Shown here one piece after another: positions 34,084 through 43,299 of a stretch of DNA of 43,701 bases (positions within the stretch are counted from its first letter, which is position 1; each line of letters opens with the position of its first letter). The DNA is taken from the NCBI GenBank assembly GCA_049999805.1, contig JBNGIO010005778.1, positions 36,155-79,855 on the forward strand. Reading direction: 5' to 3'. The notes under the pieces were generated by a model. That model worked only from the letters and a program-made list of their open reading frames with translations, did not search any database and had not been told where the DNA came from. Origin of the DNA: Folioceros fuciformis. Taxonomy: Eukaryota > Anthocerotophyta > Anthocerotopsida > Anthocerotales. A program made the translations under genes and the position numbers.

Positions 34084-35299
34084 GTCATTCTGCTGGATTA
34101 GGAGGAAAAAAAAGGAAACGGCCCATCAAGCATGCTTACCAACACCCAGATGCCCTGCAACCAGGTGCTGCAGATTGTCTCATCAACCTCGGGGGCCCAT
34201 GATTTGCTCCCTTCCCATCCTCCATCTCCAGGTGCTTGACCAGCATAAGAACCTTGTTCCAAGAGAACAATGAATAGCACCTCATGCTGTATCCAGTGGG
34301 GGCCCGTGTCGAACTGGTGCCACAGCACGATTACCACCCTGCCTGCCTCACACGAATAACAACCACGCTCCCTCCTACATGTTGCAGGTGCTTGCTTTCA
34401 TGAGAGTCACGACAACAAATATCATAGCCCTTGCATCCATCGAGCACCACAAAGGAGAAGACAACAACAGCACCGGTACCGACACACACACCATAGTAGA
34501 CAGGGCAGGCATGTTCCGTTGTCAGATAAGCCACCAGCAGCTATGTGCCGCTCCAGCTGCATCTCGGTCAGGCGCTGCTGCTGCTACTCTGCACCTGCTG
34601 CCAGTGGTCCAGTGACGATTTTGGGCATGTGAATCGTCATCGTTGAATTGCAGCCCGGGTCCTTACAGGGCGAGTATACCATTTGTGGATCCATGGGACT
34701 CGGACTGGGAAGGGACACCCGGGGTGCATAGCACCTAAACTTACTTCAAGCTCTCCAGCGAAGAAGGAGGGGGTGGAGAGGGGACGGGTCGCGACATGAG
34801 CACAGGCGGCGGTCCTTGTGCCTCGAAGCGTCTTGTGTCATGCCTGAAACAGAGCAAAGGCAGCCCCAGGTCACACATCGAGGAATGGTGCACAAGGCTA
34901 TTCAGTCAGCGGGGATCAGCTGGACGCAAGTCGGGTGGGTGTCTGCCCCTTCCCGTCTGCCTCACAACTTTTTTTGTTGTACAATTCCCATGGTTTGGTC
35001 CGATTACATTGTGGTAAGTTGTTGCGACTGCGACTGCTACAGCTGCAGATGAGCCAAGTACCGATCCTCGTTGCGGCAAGGTACACATACGTTTGACATT
35101 GCCCAATGTTTTGGGTCCTGGGTTCGAGGCATTTTGCATTTGACCATGCCTGATGGGAACAGACCCACCACCCGGCAAAGGCAGAAGCGCTGGAAGTTTG
35201 GAGACAGCCTGATGAGTATGGCAAATCCGTCAGGTATGCATCCTACTCAGCAGCAGCAGCCACCTTCACCAGCACAATGGGTGTGCCTGTCCGGTCCTG
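34084..35299. other. Divergent promoter region between PPR genes 2 and 3
   Basis: The two PPR genes are transcribed away from each other across ~1.2-1.4 kb. I see no gene inside and no clear TATA box. Short frames, such as 35071-35376 plus with a Gln run, overlap the start of PPR gene 3 in another frame and may be part of its leader. Confidence 0.45.
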
Positions 35300-38200
35300 A
35301 TGAATCATCCATCATGCAGTTACAGGGTGGGCAGGACGGGGAGGTCTCCTCTACAGAGGAGTCACAAGGTGGGTGATGAGGATGGAGTGCTGGGTGAAGC
35401 CCTTCGGACAATGGCCCTTATGGACCAGCAAGGAAGTTTCCTGTCCACCGATGTGTTGTACGGAGCCCTCAAGGGATGCATCCAGGACAAGAACGTGGAC
35501 ATGGGCAGGCGTGTTCATGGCCTTATTGTGAAAAGCGGGTACGAGCTTGATCCATTTCTGGCAAACCACATCATCCGCATGTATGCTGCGGCTGGGAGTC
35601 TGCCGGAAGCAAACCAAGTGTTTTTCAAGCTGCCTACACCAAACGCATTTGTGTGGACCTCCATTATTGCAGCTCATTTGGAGCACGGCGAAGCAGATGG
35701 AGCTGTCAAACTGTATAGACGGATGCGAGAGGCAGCTGCTGTGAGGCCAGACGACCATCTCTTTGTGGCAGTCCTGAAAGCCTGTGCTGCTTCAGGTGAT
35801 TTGGCTGCTGGCAAGCTGGTGCATGCCCATGTGGTCGACTGTGGGTTGGAGCAAAACGTTTTTGTCGGGAACTCTCTGGTGGACATGTATGCAAAATGTG
35901 GGAGCATTCAGGATGCCCGCACCGTGTTTGATAGGTTGCTCGGCAGAGATGTGGTCACGTGGAGCATCATGCTTGCAGCATGTATCCAGCATGGATATGG
36001 TGAGGAGGCTTTGAAGCTGTATGAGAGCATGAAGGAGGATGACATTAGTCCGGACAGGGTCATGTTTGTGAACCTGTTGAAAGCCTGTAGCAGCACAGGA
36101 GCGGTCCAGGCAGGCAGGCAGATGCACTGTCAGATCGTCAAAACGGGATTCGAGTCAGACTTGGGGGTGGGGAACACACTGGTGGACATGTATGCCAAGT
36201 GCGGGGACTTGGTGGCTGCTCGTAGAGTGTTTGACCAGTTGGTTTGCCGTAATGTGGTGACTTGGAATGCCATGATTGCAGGCTATGTTGCTCAAGGGCG
36301 TGCTCAGGAGGCCCTCTTCCTTTACGAAGCTCTGCTGCAGGAGAAATCGACGGGGGTGGTACCGGACAATGTCACTTTCATAAGTATCTTGAAAGCGTGT
36401 GGAAGTGTGCAAGCGATTCAGGAGGGCAAGCGGATTCATTCCGAAATTGGGAAGAGAGGCTTTGGTGCAGATGTCTCATTGGGGAATGCTGTGGTTGATA
36501 TGTATGCCAAATGTGGAGACTTGTGTGATGCTCGCACAGTTTTCGACATGATGCCGAGCAGGAATGTGGTTTCATGGAATGCCATGATTGGCGGTTATGC
36601 CCAGCACGGGCAGGGTGAGGAAGCATTGAAGCTGTTTGATAGCATGCAGCAGACTAGTGTCTCGCCACCAGACAACATAACATTTGCCAGCGTTTTGAAG
36701 GCTTGTGGCAGCATGGGAGCCCTGCAGGTAGGCAAGCGGATTCATGACCAGATTATGAACAGAAATCTGCACTGGGATGTGGTGGTGGGAAGCTCACTGG
36801 TGGACATGTACGCTAAATGTGGGAGCCTTGATACAGCTCGCCAAGTCTTTGACAGCTTGCCTGTCAGAAATGTTATAACATTTACTACGATGATCAGTGG
36901 ATACGTGGAGAATGGTTGTCATCAAGAAGCTCTGAGCCTGTATGTAGATATGGAACAGCAGCATGGTGTGGCAGCAGACCAAGTCACCCTGGTGAGTGCC
37001 TTGAAAGCGTGTGCTAGCCTAGGTGCCCTGCAGATGGGTAAAGACATCCATGCGCAAATCGAGGAAAGGGACTGTGCAATGGATGTCTCCGTGGGGAATG
37101 CCCTGTTGGAGCTGCATGCAAAATGTGAGAACCCCCACTGCGCGCGCCTGGTGTTTGACAGGCTAAAGATTAAGAATCTGGTGACATGGAATACCATGAT
37201 TGCAGCATATGTGGGGCATGGACATGGGCAGCAGGCTCTTCATCTATACTCTGAGATGCTGCAAACAGGCATCGCTCCAGACTTTGTGACTCTGGTGAGC
37301 ATGGTGAAGGCTTGTGGCATGGCTGGAGCCATAGACGAGGGCAAGCGCATTCATGCCCATATACTGCAGAAGGTGGGACTGCTAGAAGAAGACCAAGATA
37401 GCATGTGGGTGCTTGGGAGTGCCCTGGTGTCCATGTACGGTGGGTGCGGGAGCCTGGAGGATGCCCGTAGGGTGTTTTACAGGCTACCAAAACGAAATGC
37501 CGTGACCTGGACGGCGCTGATGGATGCCTACGGCCAGCACAATGAGGGCAGCATGGCAATGCAGTGTCTGGAGGAGATGATCCAAGAAGGTGTGCAGCCT
37601 GATGCTGGAACGTTTACTTGTTTGCTTGTGGCTTGTAGCCATGCAGGGCTGGTGAATGAGGGGCTGCAGTACTTGGAAAGCATGGAAGCAGACCACGGAA
37701 TCAAGCCCAGGCTTGAGCACTATAACTGTGTAGTGGACCTGCTTGCCAGGTCAGGTCGGCTGCATGAAGCGGAGGCCCTTTTGCGCGGCATGCCAGCATT
37801 GAAGCTGGACAGCGTTGGTTGGACTGCGTTACTGAGTGCATGCAAGACTTATGCTGGCGGCCGTCTGGACGTGGCAAGGCGCTGCTTTGAGCAACTGGTG
37901 CAGCTGGATCCCCAGGGAGCTTCTGGGTATGTGCTCATGTCAGACATATATGCCAGTGCTGGGAGGTGGGAAGAGATGGAGGCGGTAGATCAGCTCAGGC
38001 TACGTGCTGGAGCTGATAAGAAGCCCGCCCAGGCAAGTATCCAGGTCGAGGGTAAGGTCCACCAGTTTGTTGTCGGGGCGAAGAGGGACGACACTTCGGC
38101 CAAGCTGTCCAGTTTGATGAATCTGGAAACGGTTACCAGGGAAGAAACTGCCGACAAGTACGACGACGCAGGCCTGTGTGGGCATGCTGAGAAATTGGCT

Positions 38201-38392
38201 TTGGCATTTGGCCTTCTGAATACCCCTGCTGGTACGAGTCTTGTTGTGGTCAAGAATTTGCGAATGTGCAACCAGTGTCACAGCGGCACCAAGATGATTT
38301 CTAGGATAGAAGGTCGAGAGATTATTGTAAGAGATGCCCTCCGCGTGCACCACTTCAAGGACGGTGCTTGCTCTTGTGGGGATTCTCCTTGA
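35300..38392 (+). CDS. PPR gene 3: 1030-residue PLS-E-DYW pentatricopeptide repeat protein with atypical DYW end
   Basis: Predicted organelle RNA editing factor, single exon from ATG 35300. A short basic leader (VGRTGRSPLQRSHK) precedes seven PLS modules, marked by VHGLIV, VHAHVV, MHCQIV, IHSEIG, IHDQIM, IHAQIE and IHAHIL boxes and by MYAKCG-type S motifs; one is eroded to LHAKCENP. Terminal P-L-S motifs (CSHAGLV, YNCVVDLLARSGRL) and an E region follow. The DYW deaminase-like end keeps the zinc/catalytic signature: H962 and E964 in CGHAEKLA, C990 and C993 in MCNQC, plus HHFKDGACSC near 1017-1026. It ends CGDSP instead of CGDYW. The PG box is eroded (PAQASIQVEGKVHQF, no PG, no Trp), and the segment between it and HAE is clearly shorter than usual. 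Deaminase activity is plausible but not assured. Confidence 0.93.
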   Translation: MNHPSCSYRVGRTGRSPLQRSHKVGDEDGVLGEALRTMALMDQQGSFLSTDVLYGALKGCIQDKNVDMGRRVHGLIVKSGYELDPFLANHIIRMYAAAGSLPEANQVFFKLPTPNAFVWTSIIAAHLEHGEADGAVKLYRRMREAAAVRPDDHLFVAVLKACAASGDLAAGKLVHAHVVDCGLEQNVFVGNSLVDMYAKCGSIQDARTVFDRLLGRDVVTWSIMLAACIQHGYGEEALKLYESMKEDDISPDRVMFVNLLKACSSTGAVQAGRQMHCQIVKTGFESDLGVGNTLVDMYAKCGDLVAARRVFDQLVCRNVVTWNAMIAGYVAQGRAQEALFLYEALLQEKSTGVVPDNVTFISILKACGSVQAIQEGKRIHSEIGKRGFGADVSLGNAVVDMYAKCGDLCDARTVFDMMPSRNVVSWNAMIGGYAQHGQGEEALKLFDSMQQTSVSPPDNITFASVLKACGSMGALQVGKRIHDQIMNRNLHWDVVVGSSLVDMYAKCGSLDTARQVFDSLPVRNVITFTTMISGYVENGCHQEALSLYVDMEQQHGVAADQVTLVSALKACASLGALQMGKDIHAQIEERDCAMDVSVGNALLELHAKCENPHCARLVFDRLKIKNLVTWNTMIAAYVGHGHGQQALHLYSEMLQTGIAPDFVTLVSMVKACGMAGAIDEGKRIHAHILQKVGLLEEDQDSMWVLGSALVSMYGGCGSLEDARRVFYRLPKRNAVTWTALMDAYGQHNEGSMAMQCLEEMIQEGVQPDAGTFTCLLVACSHAGLVNEGLQYLESMEADHGIKPRLEHYNCVVDLLARSGRLHEAEALLRGMPALKLDSVGWTALLSACKTYAGGRLDVARRCFEQLVQLDPQGASGYVLMSDIYASAGRWEEMEAVDQLRLRAGADKKPAQASIQVEGKVHQFVVGAKRDDTSAKLSSLMNLETVTREETADKYDDAGLCGHAEKLALAFGLLNTPAGTSLVVVKNLRMCNQCHSGTKMISRIEGREIIVRDALRVHHFKDGACSCGDSP

Positions 38393-39059
38393 GCCCTAGG
38401 AAGGACTGGCAAAGCAGGTCGGATAAATTATTCTACACAACATAAGCTCCAGCTGAAGCTGGAGCAAGTTGCTCACCTACTTACAGTTTGCACTAAATCT
38501 CGATCTTCCTACTTTACAGTTTGCACTACAACTCGACGTACGATACACGTACCCGCAGAGTAGCTACTCCAGCATCTTCCATGGTTTACCATCAGACTAC
38601 CTTCTGCAACTCTAACCAATGGTGCAGAAGAAAAAATATCTGCTGCGAACGACAGAACGACCGCATGAAAAGAGGAGAGGGCGTGACCTGTGGTGAATTG
38701 TGCACTGTGCCACACAGTCGGGCTGCTGCCAATAAAGAGGGCATTGAGCTTCACTCCGCTGGCGATCCACAAAGTTGCCAACCCTGACAGCATGCTGCCT
38801 CGCAAGACAAACGGTTTACCTCTTCTTCCCCAGCAAGATTGTCAACAACACCAGGCATGAGTCTTCCCATTGGGTTGGCCAGCATGTCAGGGAAAGGAAG
38901 GGAAGGGGAGGGGAAGGGAAGGACAGGAAAAGCAGTCTTCTCCTGCCCTAGCTGACAGTTGACAAATTCATCCTGGCAATGAAAAGCGAAATCTATACCC
39001 CAAAACCCACACCACTGCAAGAGCAGGGTGACTTTCACTAGTACTTAAATCTTGGCTGG
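38393..39059. other. Convergent spacer between PPR gene 3 and the COBRA-like gene
   Basis: No gene is seen. The spacer holds a perfect 9-bp hairpin (gctccagct-ga-agctggagc, 38446-38465) and two copies of a cttacagtttgcacta-type segment about 35 bp apart (near 38480 and 38515). It ends in the COBRA 3' UTR side. Confidence 0.45.
38446..38465. repeat. Short perfect inverted repeat downstream of PPR gene 3
   Basis: Arms gctccagct and agctggagc are separated by ga, about 55 bp after the PPR stop codon. It would form a stable RNA hairpin in the 3' UTR. Whether it has a role in 3'-end formation is unknown. Confidence 0.6.
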
Positions 39060-41089
39060 TCAAGCACAGAGAACTACGAGACACGTTAGTGTAGACAAGA
39101 CAATCAGAAGAAGGCTAGTGATTGCAGCGGGTCCTCTCAAGGGTAGTGAAGGGGCTGCGCTGGGCAGTTGGGGATAATCATCGGGTTCAGGTAATACACA
39201 GTCGTCACCGTTGAAGTAAATTCTGCGAGGGAATGCCCAACCTTGCTTGAAAGTGAAGGTGGAGGGATCCTTCCGAAATAGAATCTCCGACTGCACATTC
39301 CCGTCAGGCCCAGCTGACATAAGCATGTCGTTGAAGTATTTGATCCCGTAGAAGACTGCTGTATTGTCTGCAGGCAAGGAGCAAAAGGATAGTGTGAATG
39401 AGGTACAACACGTAAGCCCTAGGGTGTGAGCAAAAGGGTGGCAAAAGCAGCAGCGAAGTCCAGCGAAGCAAATAGACTGAGAAGGAAGAAAAGTAGGAGC
39501 CGGGAGGATGGATGACGCAAGCAGGCAGTCAGACAAGCAAAGGCAAAGGAGGAAGTATTTTACTGATGTCGCCGTAAGGAGAAATGCCCCTGTAGGTGAA
39601 ACTAAAAGCTTGGGTGAAGTTGTCAAAGTTGGGATGCTGCACCACAATGTTCCACTGTGTGTAATTGGTGAAAAGGTTCCTGTTGGTGATGGTGATCTTC
39701 GCCCTCCAATACTCCACATAATTGGTTTTGACGTGCCAGTGTATCTTCACCGGGCACATGTCGTTGGTGCAATACAATCCAGGATTCTTTGAGTCCCTCC
39801 TGAGAGCAGCTGCGACAGCAAGTTTGTTATCCCTGCAAGCACAGCAGATGCAGTAGGGCGTGTAAGTGCAATGAAGGGTATGGCAGCAGCAGCAAGGAGG
39901 AACGAGAGAAAGCGAGGCACATTGGGGGTGGTCTCACGGGTCCACACAAGTTGGTCCATAAGGACTGTTCATATCGGCTTGGCAAGCACAGGAGCATGTT
40001 TGACAAGGGACAATCTTTTCGTCGTAGAAGGCCGAATATGAGACGCAGCAGGTGGGTGCCTTGTGTGCCAGGAGTTGTGAGTAGACACAGGTGACATTCC
40101 AGGTCACTGCAAGCCAGAGCGAATTGCCAGTATCGTCAGGAGGAGAAGAAGGCTGATGGTGACGAAGGCAGGCATTGCAGCAGCATGAGGAGCACTTACT
40201 CAGAGCTTGCGAGAACCTTCTGCCATCTGGGGTAGGGAACAGCGTCTGCAGGCCCACTACCGCGGGACCACAGGTGTAACCGGGACCCGGCGTAGACAGC
40301 GTGAAGTCCTTAGGCAGCAACACACTGGTGTTGGAAGTACCAGCCTTGCCCACCATGACCTGAAAGGAAGCCACAGAATTGGCTGGGTCCTGCAAGTAGG
40401 AAGCCAGCACGCCGCCCCGGCAGCAGTTGCCTATCTGATTGTTGTAGGGCACTCCGGGGAGCAAGTCCACGATCTGCGGGTCTCGCTTACAGCAGTGCGG
40501 CAAGGTTCCCTGTTTAAAAGCGCTGCAGTCGCCCTGCATGGTGGCCTGTGCTCCCACCATGGTCCAGATCACCTCGTCCTTCGCCCAAGTCCACCCCAGC
40601 GTCCATCCCGGGGACTGGATGTGCCGGTACTGTTGGAGATTGTACATGGACACCACGGCCTGCAGCAACCCAACATCATTGCATGCCATGGCATTGCATA
40701 GCGTTGCATAGCATACCTCTCTTGGATCAAGGCCAAGGCCAAGGCCCAGGCAAAGGGAAGGCGAGGGGAGGGGCAACGGGAGCATGCTGCTTACCACATA
40801 ACCGTCGCCAGTCCAACTCATGAGATCCCATTTGATTGTAATGGTGCCGTAAGGGTCCAGGACGTCGAGCGCATCTGCAGCGGAGCCAGGGAGGCCGTGT
40901 GAGCAGGAGGAAGGGAAGGAGGCACTGGGTGCTCGGATCCGCAATGCCCACAATGCAGAACGAATGGGCAGTGGATGACAACTGACCGAGCCTGAAGGGA
41001 AGCGTCGAGGCGAGGAGGACGAGGAAGAGCAGGGGCCATGGTGAGGCCCCTGCCGCTGGTTGTGGAAGGAAGGCGGAAAAGGAGGCCAT
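39060..41089 (-). CDS. COBRA-like GPI-anchored extracellular protein
   Basis: Member of the plant COBRA family, cell-surface GPI proteins needed for oriented cellulose deposition and cell expansion. Six exons: 41089-40987, 40874-40795, 40659-40200, 40106-39938, 39832-39564, 39367-39060. They close in frame to 462 residues (Arabidopsis COBRA 456). The start at 41089 gives a secretory signal peptide (PWPLLFLVLLASTLPFRLG); an upstream in-frame ATG at 41191 would add a poly-Ala stretch and mask it. Diagnostic segments: LDPYGTITIKWDLMSWTGDGY, MYNLQQYRHIQSPGWTLGW, HCCKRDPQIVDLLPG, NCCRGGVLASY, GPGYTCGPA, the Cys-rich CCVSYSAFYDEKIVPCQTC, HWHVKTNYVEYWR, QWNIVVQHPNFDNFTQAF and GWAFPRRIYFNGD. The C-terminus is hydrophobic (ITSLLLIVLSTLTCLVVLC), as needed for GPI attachment. 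It is the COB/COBL short class, not the COBL7-type with an extra N-terminal domain. Confidence 0.95.
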
Positions 41090-41821
41090 GTTCCCTCGCT
41101 GTTCCTGCTCCTGCAACTGGTCTGGTTCACCCACGCTATTCTTTCCTCGGCCTGCAGCTGCGGCTGCTGCTGCTGCTGCTTGCTGAGACAATCAGGCACA
41201 GAGTGGGCGAGCGAGCGAGCGAGAGAGAGCGCGCTGCTGCTAACACCAGGAGGAGGAGGAGGAGGAGGAGGAAACAGCTGCAGGCTGGGCTGGCTTAGCG
41301 TAGACCGGCCTGGCATGGGATTGCTCGTGCTGGTTTGCTGCTCCCGAGTCCTCCTCCTCACTGCCCAGAGGCGCCGGATGAGGTGGAGGCGGGAGGCTGG
41401 GCTTCAGCCCTTGAAATGGAAGAAGGTGTGTGCGAGACAGCCAGCCAGCCATCCATTGCCTGGGTTGTGAAAAGGAAAATCCAAGGGGAAGAAAGGACCC
41501 ACAACTGGCACACCACCGGCACCGGCACCGGCACTGGCCTGCGCTGCGCTGCGCGAGTAACGGAGAAGCGACGGTGAAACGCGAGCTCATTGCATTGAGA
41601 TAGTTTTCTTTCCTATTCGTTTCATCCTTTCTCTTGCCCCCAACCACCCATAGTACCCGTCTGCCAACCGACTTCTCGCTACATGCCACTCTCCGTCTCT
41701 CTCAAAGGGGATGCACTAACTACCACATCACCGACGCACCTTGACGCAGCTGTTGCCCTGTCGCCTTTCAGCCGCGTCTCTCATCACACTCTAACCGACC
41801 GACTAACTCACAACCGGAGCG
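41090..41821. other. Upstream region of the COBRA-like gene
   Basis: Contains cgag and agg microsatellite runs (41211-41232 and 41249-41272) and an accggc run (41513-41535). It probably holds the COBRA promoter and 5' leader. I see no supported gene. Confidence 0.45.
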
Positions 41822-42362
41822 ATGGGGCCAGGAGGGGCGGGAACTCGCGTCCTTGCTGCGATTGCGGCTCGTACTACTGCCGCCACTGCAGTGAGCCTCG
41901 AACAACAGTGGAAGCAGCATCTGGTGGTAGGAAGTTGGCTGGCCAAAGGGCAGCTGAACCGAAGGGAGGGAGAAAAGGAGGGTACGCTGGAGCTAGCACA
42001 AGAAAGCTATGCGGCGCACCATGAAAGTGGCAGGCATTGTGATGGAGGCGGCAGGGCATCACCAGCGCCAGCGGCCGATGAAACGACCTGGATGAAGCGG
42101 GCAGCACCAGCAGCGTGACACCACGCCGTTGCACTCGAGGCGCGGGGTTGCTGGCCAACTCGGAGGTGCTCTACGTCGGCCTCCTCGAAGACGAGTTCGT
42201 GCCTGGCCTCGTCGATACTGGCCTCCGGCTCCATTTCTCAAGCAGACGCTGTCTCTCTGGCAGGCGTACGTCTCGGTGAACAAGGCGTTAGCTGGCAAGG
42301 TGATGAAGGTCATGGACCGCTGGATGATGTGGACGTCTGGATTCATGAATCCCAGAGGCTGA
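41822..42362 (+). CDS. Unrecognised open frames, possible small spliced gene
   Basis: An ATG at 41822 opens a 98-codon frame with an Ala-rich start (MGPGGAGTRVLAAIAARTT) and then EQQWKQHLVVGSWLAKGQ. Downstream, another frame reads QTLSLWQAYVSVNKALAGK and VMKVMDRWMMWTSGFMNP and stops at 42360. A cag acceptor-like site precedes gcgtacgtctcgg at about 42264. The two parts could be exons of one gene, but I found no decisive donor and recognise no family. The MNP-ending part looks more protein-like than the first. Confidence 0.25.
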
Positions 42363-42919
42363 TGCTGCCAATCCCCCCCTGGACCAGGTCCGTCAACCAG
42401 GTCCACCTCGGCTCCTCTTCCACGCTTCCTTCCCCTTCTTTTGTGATCTGCTGTGTGCTTCTACTCCATTCTCGTTTGCCTTGCCATTTTTCTGTGATCT
42501 ACCGTGTCGTCAGTCTGTCATGTCCCAGGCTTACAGTCTCATTCCTCTATCAATTTCAGGAGGAAAGTTTTTGGAAATTCTCTTGTGAGTTGAGTTGCAT
42601 AAGCGACTTGCTAGACTTCTGTCTGGAATTTTCTCCTCCCTTGATTGCACAGGGGGCACTCCGGAGGTCTAGGCGGTGATGTGTTTTTGAGTTGTCGTCT
42701 GTGTAGCCGTACTGTGAGTATTATGCATTGAGAGTGTTCCGTGCACACGCGTGTCCACCATGGACGATTTTACATCACCCGGAGTGATATGCAGTGGACG
42801 TGGACGTGGCTTCTGGGTTATGTTTACTGCTTCTTTGTTTCACCATTCACCTGTTTCACCATTCACCATTGCCAGGTACTGGGTATGGAATACGGATACG
42901 GTCAGGTTGGCTTTGCCAC
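42363..42919. other. Spacer without supported gene
   Basis: Pyrimidine-rich sequence with short frames only. Two copies of a caccattcacc-type motif lie at about 42841-42870, just before the repeat block. Confidence 0.4.
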
Positions 42920-43013
42920 AAAGTTTTGCGCGGTGGTATACGGTTCATTATACTATCCAAAAGTTTTTCGCGATGGTATACGGTTCAGATGGTATACGGT
43001 TCATTATACTACA
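42920..43013. repeat. Direct repeats with GGTATACGGTTCATTATACTA
   Basis: The segment aagttttgcgcggtggtata and its continuation cggttcattatact recur with small changes about 41 bp later. A third partial copy (ggtatacggttca) is inserted between them. It is an imperfect tandem array. Confidence 0.8.
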
Positions 43014-43060
43014 TATGTGCCTCCGTCGGTCGTAGAGTAATGGCATAAGTGAAACAAAAT

Positions 43061-43180
43061 GAAAGTTAAAAGTAGAAAGGTGAAAGTTAAATCTAGAGCT
43101 GTCTTGATGAAAAAGCATATAGTGAAAGTTAAAAATAGAAAGGTGAAAGCTAAATCTAGAGCTGTCTTGATGAAGAAGCA
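43061..43180. repeat. Two-copy 63-bp tandem repeat
   Basis: Units starting at 43061 and 43124 both read gaaagttaaaa-tagaaagg, then tgaaag-taaatctagagc, then tgtcttgatgaa. Only a few bases differ, so the duplication is recent. Confidence 0.9.
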
Positions 43181-43202
43181 AGTATGCTTCTTGCTTCTTC
43201 AT
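43170..43202. repeat. Perfect 13-bp inverted repeat (hairpin)
   Basis: Arms atgaagaagcaag and cttgcttcttcat flank a 7-base loop (tatgctt). The arms follow directly on the 63-bp repeats. Weaker outer pairing (aaatctaga on the left, tctagattt near 43216 on the right) extends it into a larger imperfect palindrome. Confidence 0.8.
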
Positions 43203-43299
43203 TCTAGATTCAAGGTCTAGATTTCCTTTGGAAATGCTTCGTGCTTCCTTTGGAAACAAAATGTGTGTTCCAAGCAAAACCTCCTAAGAAGGATGAAGT

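Noticed and set aside
35101-35135. Possible tRNA T-arm (gggttcgagg)
   Set aside because: No acceptor stem or D-arm could be folded around it.
35071-35376. Gln-rich 101-codon frame as an independent gene
   Set aside because: It overlaps the start of PPR gene 3 in another frame and looks like leader sequence; no splice join to the PPR frame could be shown.
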